The position numbers and the translations under genes are program-made. Below the pieces are notes generated by a model, which saw only the letters and a program-made list of their open reading frames with translations, had not been told where the DNA came from and made no database searches. Shown here in pieces: positions 8,234 to 17,001 of a stretch of DNA of 64,000 nt (its first letter is position 1; every line of letters starts with the position of its first letter). The DNA comes from Prevotella sp. (GTDB taxonomy: Bacteria > Bacteroidota > Bacteroidia > Bacteroidales > Bacteroidaceae), in NCBI GenBank assembly GCA_017617615.1, contig JAFZVV010000009.1, positions 124,001 through 188,000 on the forward strand. Direction: 5' to 3'.

Positions 8234-9124
8234 CTACATTTTCTCAAAGTCATCGATGGTCTTACCGTAAACGGCGCTGTCGCCCTGCATCTCCGACATA
8301 TAGCCATAATGATAGACACAGAGCAGTGCCACCATGGCACCCACCATATAGCAACTGAGGTAGCCCACGATGGTGAGCAAGAGACTGACGAAGCGCAGGA
8401 GCATGACATACCCCCATTCCTCTCCCGAAGAGGAGAACGTGTCGATGAACAGGCGTGCCAGCATCCACGGTACATTCACCGACAGCAGCATCACCGCGCC
8501 GAAGAGTACCATCATCAACATGCTGAAAGCCAGGCTCATCCACGACGACAGCCCCATCCCTACCGCTTTCGACAAGGCCGTGAAGAAAGAACGCCGTTCT
8601 ATCATATAGACGGGAGCGAAGAGCGACAACGGGACGGCAATCACCAACAAGAGGAAGATGACGAACGCATTGGGAATGGCAACCATCGTCAGGATGACTG
8701 CGACAACCACTGCCGTGGGTACCAGCGCCGGCCAGAAACAGGCTTTCATGTATGGCCACAACTTACGCAAGCCGGTGCCATCGAGGCAGAAGTCATTGTC
8801 TTCATAGGCTGCCAATAGCGAATAGACATGTATGAACACCGCCCACACCCCCACGAGTGCCACAGCACCATATATCAAGGCTGATGACCCGCTGCCCCAT
8901 CCGAAGAAGTCGTCGAACCAGTCGAGTGGCGTGTCTCTACGTCTAATTTGCGCGTAACGGATGAACGCCGACGAGGTAAGCGCCACGCATACGGGCAGGA
9001 AGAGCACCGCCACCGAGAGGAACCATGCCCTCCGGCAGAGCCGCATGAAGTCGAACACCGCCTCGATACGCTGTGAGAGCGTTCGCCATTGGTAAATCAG
9101 TATCTTATCCCTGGGACTGAGCAT
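8234..9124 (-). CDS. Multi-pass membrane protein of the MoxR operon, function unknown
   Basis: About 296 aa from the ATG at 9124 (a GTG sits one codon before). There are roughly five or six hydrophobic helices, with clusters near residues 30-55, 85-105, 130-170 and 195-265, and few conserved polar residues. It overlaps the end of the upstream SpoIIM-like gene by 20 bases. Proteins of this type are regularly found in Bacteroidales MoxR clusters, but I do not recognise a named family. Confidence 0.65.
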   Translation of the reverse strand: MLSPRDKILIYQWRTLSQRIEAVFDFMRLCRRAWFLSVAVLFLPVCVALTSSAFIRYAQIRRRDTPLDWFDDFFGWGSGSSALIYGAVALVGVWAVFIHVYSLLAAYEDNDFCLDGTGLRKLWPYMKACFWPALVPTAVVVAVILTMVAIPNAFVIFLLLVIAVPLSLFAPVYMIERRSFFTALSKAVGMGLSSWMSLAFSMLMMVLFGAVMLLSVNVPWMLARLFIDTFSSSGEEWGYVMLLRFVSLLLTIVGYLSCYMVGAMVALLCVYHYGYMSEMQGDSAVYGKTIDDFEKM

Positions 9125-10070
9125 CACGATGGCGTTTGATGGGTAACAGCACGTAATAGAAGATGATGAAGGCCAGCGAGCAGAGGATGACCGTCAGCCT
9201 AATTGCATCGCCGATTTCGGTGTAACGGGTAAAGAAACCCTCGATAAACCCTGCGATGATGAAGAGGGGCACGGTGGAGATGAGCACCTTGATGCTGTGC
9301 CTGGCAGCCCTGACAAACGACTGGATGCGGCTGTAGGTGCCGGGAAAGAGCCATCCGTTGCCCAGGGTGATGCCCGCGCCACCTGCGATGACGATGGCAG
9401 AGAGTTCGAGCGTGCCATGAAGCATGATGGCGAGTATCGAATCCATGAAGATATGGCGCACGAAAAAGAACGTGACGAAGGCTCCCACCATGATGCCGTT
9501 GTACATCAGGAAGAAACAGGTGCCGAAACTGGTGAATATCCCCATCACATAACTGCGGAAAGCCACCATCACATTATTGATGGTGATGCTGGCGAAAGAG
9601 AGCACCTGAGAATCTCCGCCATACACTGCCATCGGTTCACCGCGCTCGATATTGTTGATTGTCATGTCGACATAACTGTCGCCAAGGATAAGTCGCGGAA
9701 ACTCCGGGTCGCCCAGTGTAGACAGGGCACCGATGATGATGAACCCCAAGAAGACGGCGAGCGACACGAGCAGCGGCTTGCGGGCCTCATACACACTGAG
9801 CGGTATCTCATGGGTCCAGAACGTGATGAGCCTCGACCACGGGTCGCGCTTGTTGCGGTAGAGGTCGTGGTGGAGAGCCAATGCCAGGTCGTTGAGGTAA
9901 GGGGTGACTGCCGACTCGGGATAATGGGTCTGCGCGAAAGCCAGGTCCGACGTCACCTCGTTGTAGGCATCCACCAGTTCATCGGGCGTGGCGTAAAGGC
10001 GGTCGCCCAAGAGCAACTCCGCCTTCTTCCATTTTTCGATATGATGTCTTACAAACTGTGCTTCCTTCAT
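9105..10070 (-). CDS. Stage II sporulation protein M (SpoIIM)-family membrane protein
   Basis: 321 aa from the ATG at 10070 (MKEAQFVRHHIEKW). Upstream in-frame starts would add a hydrophobic stretch encoded by the promoter region, so I rejected them. A cytoplasmic helical N-terminal part is followed by about six transmembrane helices with G-x-F-x-x-F-G-T-x-x-F-x-x-x-Y-N-G-x-x-x-G in the middle, the SpoIIM/DUF95 signature. In non-sporulating Bacteroidales this family sits with RDD and MoxR genes and presumably acts in envelope homeostasis, not sporulation. First gene of the operon. Confidence 0.85.
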   Translation of the reverse strand: MKEAQFVRHHIEKWKKAELLLGDRLYATPDELVDAYNEVTSDLAFAQTHYPESAVTPYLNDLALALHHDLYRNKRDPWSRLITFWTHEIPLSVYEARKPLLVSLAVFLGFIIIGALSTLGDPEFPRLILGDSYVDMTINNIERGEPMAVYGGDSQVLSFASITINNVMVAFRSYVMGIFTSFGTCFFLMYNGIMVGAFVTFFFVRHIFMDSILAIMLHGTLELSAIVIAGGAGITLGNGWLFPGTYSRIQSFVRAARHSIKVLISTVPLFIIAGFIEGFFTRYTEIGDAIRLTVILCSLAFIIFYYVLLPIKRHRDAQSQG

Positions 10071-10108
10071 AAATAATTCGAATCTGGCATTTTTGTCTGT
10101 CAAGAATG

Positions 10109-10141
10109 CAAAAGTAAGGAAAAAAAAAGTAATTTTGCAAA
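10109..10141 (-). promoter_or_regulatory. Predicted promoter of the SpoIIM-MoxR-DUF58 operon
   Basis: Minus-strand TTTG, 21 bases, TACTTTTG: a full consensus match about 40 bases upstream of the SpoIIM start. It interleaves with the plus-strand promoter of the RDD gene. Confidence 0.6.
10130..10137 (+). promoter_or_regulatory. Predicted -7 box of the RDD gene
   Basis: TAATTTTG fits TAnnTTTG, 18 bases before the ATG. No good -33 TTTG is found at the right distance. The box overlaps the opposite-strand promoter, so the two may compete. Confidence 0.4.
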
Positions 10142-10155
10142 CAAACAAGAAAATA

Positions 10156-10872
10156 ATGGCACAAACCAGCATTATTACCGGACAGTATGTGTGTATCCGT
10201 CAACCTGCCGCTACCGTGATGCAGCGGTTCGCGGCATTTCTCATCGACAGTGCCATCATATGGTTTCTCTCCATCAGTATTGCAGCCTTCATGGCTTCAT
10301 TCTTATCCAACGACGTGATGCTCGCCATCTATCTTATCCTGCAAATGGGCATCCTCATGTATCCGCTGGCAATGGAGATATTCAATGAAGGTCAGAGCAT
10401 AGGAAAGATGGCTGCAGGCATCAGGGTGGCGAAACTCGACGGGTCGAAGCCGTCGGTAGGCTCCTATCTGCTCAGGTGGCTACTGCTGCTCGTCGACTTA
10501 CTGATGGGTGTGGTGGGCCTTACCTTCATCATCTTCACGAAGAACAGCCAGCGGCTGGGTGACCTGGCTGCGGGTACCACCGTGGTGAAAGTAAACCGCC
10601 AGAACCCCTCTATCAGTTTCTACGACCTCTACTATACCAATCCGAACTACAAGCCTACCTATCCTGAGGCGATGAACCTCTCGGTGAGGCAATTCAACCT
10701 GATAGCCCGCACGCTCTACACTACCGACAACAAGATGCGTGAAGTAGACCTGAACATCCTGGGAAACAAAGTCAAGCAATTTCTGGGCGTGAATCCCAAG
10801 GAGAGTTCCGCAGAGGCTTTTCTGGGCACCATCTTCAACGACTTCCAATACTATACGACAAAGGTGGTGTGA
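10156..10872 (+). CDS. RDD-family membrane protein
   Basis: 238 aa from ATG 10156 (MAQTS); earlier in-frame starts run through the promoter. Three hydrophobic segments lie near residues 28-50, 55-75 and 110-135. The typical RDD features are the R-F-A-A-F-L-I-D-S opening, E-G-Q-S-I-G-K and Q-R-L-G-D-L-A-A-G-T. A soluble tail of about 90 residues follows. RDD proteins are small membrane proteins of unclear role, in some species linked to ion transport. It is divergent from the SpoIIM/MoxR operon, as in many Bacteroidales. Confidence 0.88.
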   Translation: MAQTSIITGQYVCIRQPAATVMQRFAAFLIDSAIIWFLSISIAAFMASFLSNDVMLAIYLILQMGILMYPLAMEIFNEGQSIGKMAAGIRVAKLDGSKPSVGSYLLRWLLLLVDLLMGVVGLTFIIFTKNSQRLGDLAAGTTVVKVNRQNPSISFYDLYYTNPNYKPTYPEAMNLSVRQFNLIARTLYTTDNKMREVDLNILGNKVKQFLGVNPKESSAEAFLGTIFNDFQYYTTKVV

Positions 10873-10875
10873 TTG

Positions 10876-10909
10876 TTGATTGAAAATTGAAGATTGAAGA
10901 TTGAAGATT
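10876..10909 (+). repeat. Short tandem ATTGAAgATTGAA repeat
   Basis: About four imperfect copies of ATTGAAGATTG follow the RDD stop codon directly. A longer run of the same unit is at 59379-59447. The remaining spacer up to 10991 shows nothing else. Confidence 0.6.
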
Positions 10910-10996
10910 ATCCATGATGTCTCAGCATTGCTCAAACAGTGCATTTTGCCACTCTTGCTATAACGCCACTTTGAAAGAGTTAAAATATTGGGGCAC

Positions 10997-11058
10997 AAAA
11001 AAAGGAGTACCGCCGTACTCCAACCTTTGTTAACCTTAAATCTAATACTATGAAAAAC
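10997..11058 (-). ncRNA. Candidate small RNA, about 62 nt, copy 2
   Basis: Predicted transcribed part is identical to copy 1. The terminator hairpin is at 11004-11021, followed on the minus strand by seven Ts (10997-11003). The 5' end is estimated from the -7 box. Confidence 0.55.
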
Positions 11059-11064
11059 ACGATG

Positions 11065-11096
11065 CAAAGTTAATCATCCGCATCGTGTTTTCCAAA
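11065..11096 (-). promoter_or_regulatory. Predicted promoter of candidate sRNA copy 2
   Basis: Minus-strand TTTG, 20 bases, TAACTTTG. Both elements match copy 1 exactly, while two substitutions fall in the spacer. Confidence 0.6.
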
Positions 11097-11132
11097 TTTT
11101 CCCTTTGAAAAAGTGTATAAAATACAATTTTC

Positions 11133-11146
11133 TTGATTTAAATCAA
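11133..11146. promoter_or_regulatory. FNR/CRP-type palindromic box upstream of sRNA copy 2
   Basis: TTGATTTAAATCAA, identical in sequence and in spacing to the promoter when compared with copy 1. Confidence 0.5.
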
Positions 11147-11267
11147 TTTTTTGGTTGTGTACGCACACTATTTAAAGAATAAAAACTTCTGGCGGTCATT
11201 CCTATTGATTTGTTACAATCCACCAAACATAGCCTATATGTTGACGCACTCGAAGTTCCACTGTTGA

Positions 11268-14249
11268 TTACTCTATGCTCTCACATTCTTCCGGCATGAG
11301 AACCACGCCTTCCTGTCGTTTGCCGTCCATCATGATGCGCAGCGGCTTGGAGAGCCTGACATGTCTCACGAACTGCGTCTCCTCTACTGCCGGCATGGCA
11401 TCGAGCACCTCCTTGCGCCAGATGCCCTCACCCAAGAACGTATTGACGGTGAAATAGCCCACGCCGAAACTGGTGAGGTTCTGGAAGAAGTGTGTGCCTT
11501 GACTCGGGTCGATGCGGTAGTTCTTGAGCCCTGCCTCTACAATGAGTTTGGCGGCACTGATATGCGGCCATTTCACCGGTATGCCAAGCCAGTAGTCGCT
11601 CGACCCCCACCGTCCTGGCCCTACGAGCACATATCCCTTGCCCTCGTCGAGGAAACGCCTGTTGAAACGCTCCACCTCCATGGCAATCGTCGGGTTGTTG
11701 GAAGCAGTGAAATGCTCGTCGGTCTTCACGTAGACCACGTCGGTAATATCCTCATTGATACCATGCCCCAGCGACATGTGCGAGCGGAGCAAGCATTTCT
11801 CGTCGGGGATGGTGGTGAGGTCGGTCTCGAGCATCTGCTTCGAGTCGACGATGGGCCGTATCTGCAGCAGATGGAAGTCGAGCATCTTCCCGCCAAGGAT
11901 ATTGCAGGCGAACTCTATCTCCACAGGACGGTGCATGCCCTCGGAGCCAAACTTCATCGCCATCTGCATAATTTCGGGGAAGGGGAACACCCCTTGCTGC
12001 AACAGTCCCGCGAAGGTGATGACCTTACGCCCTCCCTCATAGATACCGTCGCGGATAATCTGGTCGTAGGGGTCGTAGGTTGATGCCAGGAAATCAAGCG
12101 ACTTGTCGTGGTCGGCCTCCTTGACACGCAATTTGAGGATGTTGAAACCGTCGTCGACCTTGAAGTCGCCCCCGATGTGTGTCATGTCGAGCGCATAGAA
12201 CTTGGTCTGCGTCTCGCGCAGTGCCGTCTCCATCTCACTGGTCTGCAGCACCTGGAAAGGATGATAGGGGCATACCCGTAACGTCTGCCCGCCATCAACG
12301 ATATACTTGCCCAGTCCGAGAGCGAGGCTGGCGATACCCTCCTCGGCCTTCTCATCGCCTATGGGGTAGTAGTTGAGCGAACGCAGCACGCCACTCACGT
12401 TGGGATAGAAGTGTGTGCCGTAGGTGTTTCCCACCACCTCCTGCAAGATGACCGCCATCTTCTCCTGGTCGATGACATTGCTCGTTGCCGTCATGTAGGC
12501 CTTGGAGTCGTGGTAATACACCGAGGCATAGACCGCCTTGATGGCGCAGGCAAGCATGCGGAGCATCTCATACTTGTCTTCGAGCCATGGAATCATATAG
12601 GTGGAGTAGATGCCCGCAAACGGCTGATAGTGGGCGTCTTCGAGGAGCGACGACGACCTGACGGCGATAGGACACCGTGTGGCATCGAAGAAAGTGAAGA
12701 AGTCAGCGATGAGCGAGTCGGGCAGTTGTGCCTTGAGGAAATGGCGGAGGATATCCTCATCAGATGCATCGCTTAGTGCCACTTGGTAGAGGTTGTTGGC
12801 ATCCATGAACTTGTCGAAGATGTCGGTGCAGAGCACGACGGTCTTCGGAATGGAAACACTGGCGTTATCGAACTTGTTGAACTCCGGATGCCGCTTGATG
12901 ATATTGTCGAGGAAGGCCAGTCCCCTGCCCTTTCCGCCAAGCGACCCATCGCCTATGCGTGCGAAATGCGCGTATTTGTCGTATTTCCCGCGGTCGAAGA
13001 CAGCCACCACACCCACGTTCTTCATCTTGCGGTATTGCACGATGGCATCGAAGATGATCTGGCGGTGGGCATCCACGTCCTTGAGCTTGTGCCAGGTAAC
13101 GGTCTTGAGGAACCTGGAGACGGGGAAGATGGCCCTAGCGCAAAGCCAACGACTGACGTGGTTGCGCGAGACGTGATAGAGCATCGACTCATAGGGGATG
13201 TTGAAGATGTTGTCTTGCAACTCCTTCAGACTTCTCACGCGCATCACCTCGTGCTTGGTCACGGGATCGCGGAAGACAAAGTCACCGAACCCCATGTGCT
13301 CTGCCAGGAGCTTGCGCAGGTCGATGTTCATCTTCTTCGAGTTCTTGTCGACATAGTGGAAACCCTCCTGGCGCGCCTTCTCCTCGTTCTCCGACTCTGC
13401 GCTCTGCAGGATTAGCGGCACATACTCGTCGCGCCGGCGTATCTCGCGCAGCAGCTTGAAGCCCGCCTCGGGATCTTTCGCCCCGTCTTTGGGGAAACGC
13501 ACGTCGCTGATGATGCCCTGGGTGTTGTCGGCATATTTCTCATAGAACGCCATCGCCTCTTCGTAGGTACGCGCGAGCACCACCTTGGGGCGCCCCCGTT
13601 TGCGCTGTGCCGAGGTGTGCGGGTTGAGCGCCTCGGTGGAGAAGCGCTGGCTCTGCAAGAGGATATAGCTGTAGAGATTGGGCAACACAGAGGAATAGAA
13701 ACGGATGTTGTCCTCGACGAGGAGTATCATCTGCACGCCGGCTTCCTGGATGTCGTGCGCGATGTTCATCTTATCCTCGAGCAACTTGATGATGGAGAGA
13801 ATAAGGTTGGTATCGCCGAGCCAGCAGAAGACATAGTCGAAAATCGACATGTCCTCATCCTGCATGCGGCGGGTGATGCCATGAGAAAAAGGGGTGAGCA
13901 CGACACAAGGCAGGTCGGGGAAGTCGGCCTTGATGTCGCGTGCCACAGAGAATGCATCGTTGTCGGCAATGCCGGGCATGCAGATTACCAGGTCGATGTC
14001 GGTGGTGGAAAGCACGTTGCGTGCCTCCTCGGTGGTGCACACCTGCGTGAAGGTAGGTGGGTAGCGCATGCCCAGTTCCATATACTCGTCGAAGATTTTC
14101 TCGTCGACACGTCCGTCGTCCTCGAGCATGAAAGCATCGTAGGGGTTGGCCACGATGAGCACGTTGAAGATGCGGTGCGTCATGAGGTTGACGAACGACA
14201 CGTCCTTGAGATAAAACTTCGTCCACTCCTGAGGTATGTTATTCTCCAT
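11268..14249 (-). CDS. Two receiver-like domains fused to a PEP-synthase-type ATP-grasp domain
   Basis: 993 aa. Residues about 27-150 form a degenerate receiver-like domain. Residues about 173-315 look like a true receiver: acidic pair in I-L-L-V-E-D-N, phospho-acceptor Asp249 in I-I-S-D-V-R, Ser/Thr position in L-I-L-Q-S-A-E, and Lys302 in D-K-N-S-K. From about 425 on it resembles the PPDK/PEP synthase ATP-binding domain (GDGSLGGKGRGLAF at 433-446; AVRSSSLLED at 529-538; F-A-G-I-Y-S-T). A C-terminal segment has G-P-G-R-W-G-S-S-D-Y-W-L-G-I-P-V. The swivelling phospho-histidine and TIM-barrel PEP domains are absent, so it is not a complete PEP synthase. A signal-controlled phosphotransferase is an inference. 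It has its own promoter. Confidence 0.8.
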   Translation of the reverse strand: MENNIPQEWTKFYLKDVSFVNLMTHRIFNVLIVANPYDAFMLEDDGRVDEKIFDEYMELGMRYPPTFTQVCTTEEARNVLSTTDIDLVICMPGIADNDAFSVARDIKADFPDLPCVVLTPFSHGITRRMQDEDMSIFDYVFCWLGDTNLILSIIKLLEDKMNIAHDIQEAGVQMILLVEDNIRFYSSVLPNLYSYILLQSQRFSTEALNPHTSAQRKRGRPKVVLARTYEEAMAFYEKYADNTQGIISDVRFPKDGAKDPEAGFKLLREIRRRDEYVPLILQSAESENEEKARQEGFHYVDKNSKKMNIDLRKLLAEHMGFGDFVFRDPVTKHEVMRVRSLKELQDNIFNIPYESMLYHVSRNHVSRWLCARAIFPVSRFLKTVTWHKLKDVDAHRQIIFDAIVQYRKMKNVGVVAVFDRGKYDKYAHFARIGDGSLGGKGRGLAFLDNIIKRHPEFNKFDNASVSIPKTVVLCTDIFDKFMDANNLYQVALSDASDEDILRHFLKAQLPDSLIADFFTFFDATRCPIAVRSSSLLEDAHYQPFAGIYSTYMIPWLEDKYEMLRMLACAIKAVYASVYYHDSKAYMTATSNVIDQEKMAVILQEVVGNTYGTHFYPNVSGVLRSLNYYPIGDEKAEEGIASLALGLGKYIVDGGQTLRVCPYHPFQVLQTSEMETALRETQTKFYALDMTHIGGDFKVDDGFNILKLRVKEADHDKSLDFLASTYDPYDQIIRDGIYEGGRKVITFAGLLQQGVFPFPEIMQMAMKFGSEGMHRPVEIEFACNILGGKMLDFHLLQIRPIVDSKQMLETDLTTIPDEKCLLRSHMSLGHGINEDITDVVYVKTDEHFTASNNPTIAMEVERFNRRFLDEGKGYVLVGPGRWGSSDYWLGIPVKWPHISAAKLIVEAGLKNYRIDPSQGTHFFQNLTSFGVGYFTVNTFLGEGIWRKEVLDAMPAVEETQFVRHVRLSKPLRIMMDGKRQEGVVLMPEECESIE

Positions 14250-14268
14250 GTCAATAAAATTTTAATGG

Positions 14269-14299
14269 CAAAAATAATGAAAAGCGTCTGAAAAACAAA
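14269..14299 (-). promoter_or_regulatory. Predicted promoter of the receiver/ATP-grasp gene
   Basis: Minus-strand TTTG, 19 bases, TATTTTTG: a full consensus match 20 bases before the start codon. Confidence 0.55.
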
Positions 14300-14444
14300 A
14301 TTATTGCGCCGTGATTTGCCACGCAGACAGCATTTTGAAACCATTGGCGCCCCTATGCGAAGAAATCTGACAACATGAGGTGGCACAATGTGATGGCTGG
14401 CGAATGACAAAAAGGAAGAATGACTTGTTTTTTCGGTCGAAAAA

Positions 14445-14476
14445 TTTGGAAGTAACATATTATTTACATAATTTTG
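14445..14476 (+). promoter_or_regulatory. Predicted promoter of gdhA
   Basis: TTTG, 20 bases, TAATTTTG, followed by a leader of about 45 bases. The region 14300-14444 shows no gene. Confidence 0.6.
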
Positions 14477-14526
14477 CGTCATCAGCAAATGACATTTTGA
14501 TTTTGTAACCTATATTATTTTTTACT

Positions 14527-15864
14527 ATGGAAGTTGAGAAAATCATGCGAGCCCTGGAGCAGAAACATCCGGGCGAATCAGAGTATCTGCAGGCAGTGAG
14601 AGAAGTGTTGCTGTCGGTAGAGGAAGTCTACAACAAACATCCTGAGTTTGAGAAAGCCAAGATTATCGAGCGCATCGTGGAGCCCGAACGCATCCTGACC
14701 TTCCGTGTGCCATGGGTAGACGACAAGGGTGAGGTGCACGTGAACATCGGTTACCGCGTGCAGTATAACAGCGCCATTGGTCCCTACAAGGGTGGCCTGC
14801 GCTTCCACCCGTCAGTGAATCTCTCCATACTGAAGTTCCTCGGCTTCGAGCAGACATTCAAGAACGCGCTCACCACACTTCCCATGGGTGGCGGAAAGGG
14901 CGGCTCAGACTTCTCGATCCGTGGTCGCAGCGATGCTGAGGTGATGCGTTTCTGCCAGGCTTTCATGCTGGAGTTGCACAAGGTGATCGGTCCAGACATG
15001 GACGTTCCTGCCGGTGACATCGGTGTGGGCGGCCGTGAGATAGGCTATCTCTTCGGCATGTACAAGAAACTTACCCACCAATATCAAGGCGTACTCACCG
15101 GCAAGGGTATAGAATGGGGCGGCTCTATCCTGCGCCCGGAGGCTACCGGCTACGGTGCCCTCTACTTCGTACACCAGATGCTGGAGACCCACGGCATTGA
15201 CATCAAGGGCAAGACCGTGGCCATCAGCGGCTTCGGCAACGTGGCATGGGGTGCCGCAAAGAAAGCCACCGAACTGGGCGCGAAGGTAGTGACCATATCG
15301 GGTCCCGACGGCTACATATACGACCCTGCCGGCCTCGATGACGAGAAGATCGCCTACTTGCTGGAGCTGCGTGCCAGCGGCAACGACGTGTGCGCGCCGT
15401 ATGCCGAGGAGTTTGAAGGCTCTACCTTCTACGAGGGCAGGAAGCCATGGGAGGTGAAGGTAGACATTGCGCTGCCTTGCGCCACCCAGAACGAGCTCAA
15501 TGGCGAGGATGCCGACAAACTGCTCGCCAACAAGACGCTATGTGTGGCCGAAGTGTCGAACATGGGCTGCACGGCAGAGGCTGTGGACAAGTTCGTGGCA
15601 GCCGGCCAGCTGTTCGCCCCGGGCAAGGCAGTGAATGCCGGTGGCGTGGCCACATCGGGCCTGGAGATGACGCAGAACTCGATGCGTATTTCATGGAGCG
15701 GCGCCGAGGTAGACGAGAAACTGCACACCATCATGTCGAACATCCACGACCAGTGCGTGAAGTATGGCAAGGAGCCCAACGGCTACATCAACTACGTGAA
15801 GGGCGCCAACATTGCCGGCTTCATGAAGGTGGCCAATGCCATGATGGCACAAGGCATCGTATAA
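14527..15864 (+). CDS. gdhA: NADP-type glutamate dehydrogenase
   Basis: 445 aa, the usual length for the hexameric small-subunit enzyme. It interconverts 2-oxoglutarate plus ammonia and glutamate and is the main ammonia-assimilation route in many Bacteroidales. Visible motifs: G-P-Y-K-G-G-L-R-F-H-P (Lys88), P-M-G-G-G-K-G-G-S-D (Lys124, catalytic region), D-I-G-V-G-G-R-E-I-G-Y, and the Rossmann fold V-A-I-S-G-F-G-N-V-A. The single gene has its own promoter and a strong terminator, so it is monocistronic. NADP preference is inferred from overall similarity to the 445-aa class. Confidence 0.96.
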   Translation: MEVEKIMRALEQKHPGESEYLQAVREVLLSVEEVYNKHPEFEKAKIIERIVEPERILTFRVPWVDDKGEVHVNIGYRVQYNSAIGPYKGGLRFHPSVNLSILKFLGFEQTFKNALTTLPMGGGKGGSDFSIRGRSDAEVMRFCQAFMLELHKVIGPDMDVPAGDIGVGGREIGYLFGMYKKLTHQYQGVLTGKGIEWGGSILRPEATGYGALYFVHQMLETHGIDIKGKTVAISGFGNVAWGAAKKATELGAKVVTISGPDGYIYDPAGLDDEKIAYLLELRASGNDVCAPYAEEFEGSTFYEGRKPWEVKVDIALPCATQNELNGEDADKLLANKTLCVAEVSNMGCTAEAVDKFVAAGQLFAPGKAVNAGGVATSGLEMTQNSMRISWSGAEVDEKLHTIMSNIHDQCVKYGKEPNGYINYVKGANIAGFMKVANAMMAQGIV

Positions 15865-15888
15865 CGTACATCGTGCATGAAACCATGA

Positions 15889-15916
15889 AGGGAGACGGAT
15901 ATCCGCCTCCCTTTTT
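15889..15916 (+). terminator. Rho-independent terminator of gdhA
   Basis: AGGGAGACGGAT and ATCCGCCTCCCT form an 11-12-bp stem with one A-C mismatch, followed by five Ts, 25 bases after the stop. Confidence 0.85.
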
Positions 15917-16014
15917 CGTGCTTACATGCAACGTATCGGATGCCACACAAAGGTTGCCCGAACCTCGCATACAACGCGAAGCCCGGGCTATGACTGATTT
16001 AGACAAAATGACAG

Positions 16015-16812
16015 TTATCTGCGGGTAGTGACGGTAAACTCTGCAACGTTCGACATCACCCTGTTGCCCTGCAATACTGAGAGGCAGAAGGTAGCGGAGC
16101 CGTCGCGCAGCTTGCCAGCTTTCACCATGGCGGTATAGCGGATGGCCTTTCCCGGCTCAAGCCGCTCGACATGGATGTTGGGAGAGATATAGATGTTGCG
16201 GCATTTCGAGGCCTCGATGACCGTGGGCTGGATGTCGTAGAGTGTCTCGCCCGAGGCATTGTATATCTCGAAGATGACCTTTGATGTCTCATTGGACTTC
16301 AGCCATCCGTCGTGGTTGTCGTCGACGAAGCGGGGGTTACGGATGACTAGGCTCCTGTTCACGGAATAGTCGGAGGTGATGTCCTCGATGCTCGATGAAG
16401 CGGGGTCCATGATTCTCGGGCTGGAAGCCGAGTAGTCGGAAGTATAGTCGCTGCTCTGGAAGTCGTAGAGACGGTCGTCACCGCTGTTGTCGGGCGAGTA
16501 GTAGCCTGAGTCGTCGTAGCGCGACGAACCATTCTGTGACTTGCGGCGCTGCACCTCGTCGTAATGGTCGCGCACCTCGCGGCGTGAAGCCTCGTCGGCA
16601 GCATTGCCTACCATTGCGCCCACCACTGCCCCACCGGCCATGCCGATGATGGTGCCCACATGGCTTCCCCTGTATCCGTCGGTGATGCCACCGATAGCCG
16701 AGCCGAGGATGGAACCAAACTGTGCGCCAGTGTATGCGCCAGCTCCTGTATATGTGCCGCAGCCACTAAGAACCAAGGCTGCGCAGACAGCGTAAACAAA
16801 TACTTTTTTCAT
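16015..16812 (-). CDS. Glycine-zipper lipoprotein, unknown function
   Basis: 265 aa from ATG 16812 (MKKVFVYAVC); two codons upstream another ATG exists. The signal peptide ends in a lipobox L-S-G-C with Cys18 as the predicted lipid-modified residue. Residues about 20-75 are a glycine-zipper segment (repeated G-x-x-x-G, including G-G-A-V-V-G-A-M-V-G). A Ser/Asp/Tyr-rich linker follows, then a C-terminal beta-sandwich-like domain (about 155-265). Such lipoproteins are placed in the inner or outer membrane; a specific function is not known. It is transcribed from its own promoter and separated from the ribosomal operon by two hairpins. Confidence 0.75.
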   Translation of the reverse strand: MKKVFVYAVCAALVLSGCGTYTGAGAYTGAQFGSILGSAIGGITDGYRGSHVGTIIGMAGGAVVGAMVGNAADEASRREVRDHYDEVQRRKSQNGSSRYDDSGYYSPDNSGDDRLYDFQSSDYTSDYSASSPRIMDPASSSIEDITSDYSVNRSLVIRNPRFVDDNHDGWLKSNETSKVIFEIYNASGETLYDIQPTVIEASKCRNIYISPNIHVERLEPGKAIRYTAMVKAGKLRDGSATFCLSVLQGNRVMSNVAEFTVTTRR

Positions 16813-16902
16813 ATCCATGTATCATTATTCGTTTGCCAATCATGGAATCCCGACCCAGGGTTGCCGGTGCGTAACGATGCGCCTGGGTGTTGTTCCACGA
16901 TG

Positions 16903-16933
16903 CAAAATTATGAATGATCTGACACTGTACAAA
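16903..16933 (-). promoter_or_regulatory. Predicted promoter of the glycine-zipper lipoprotein gene
   Basis: Minus-strand TTTG, 19 bases, TAATTTTG. The leader of roughly 85 bases can fold a CCCAGG/CCTGGG stem (16855-16890). Confidence 0.6.
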
Positions 16934-16945
16934 CGGAAAATCCCC

Positions 16946-16970
16946 AAAAACGGATAGGGAAAACCCTATC
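16946..16970 (-). terminator. Second, bidirectional-looking hairpin after rplQ
   Basis: GATAGGG, a 4-base loop, CCCTATC; on the minus strand it is followed by CG and five Ts, on the plus strand by four Ts. It is downstream of the main rplQ terminator and just upstream of the lipoprotein promoter. Confidence 0.55.
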
Positions 16971-17001
16971 TTTTCCAGAGGCATGATGGGAGAAAGAACG
17001 C

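Larger units (their letters stand above)
10992..11148 (-). repeat. 157-bp duplicated sRNA-like cassette, copy 2
   Basis: Same length and order of elements as copy 1 (3694-3850), about 97% identical. It lies between the 3' ends of the RDD gene and the receiver/ATP-grasp gene, again on the same strand as, and downstream of, a minus-strand gene. The stretch 11149-11267 between it and that gene holds nothing recognisable. Confidence 0.85.

Noticed and set aside
14527..14545. Shine-Dalgarno sites searched before starts such as gdhA, fusA and tuf
   Set aside because: No consistent GGAGG-type motifs are present, as expected for Bacteroidetes, so starts were chosen by homology and promoter position.
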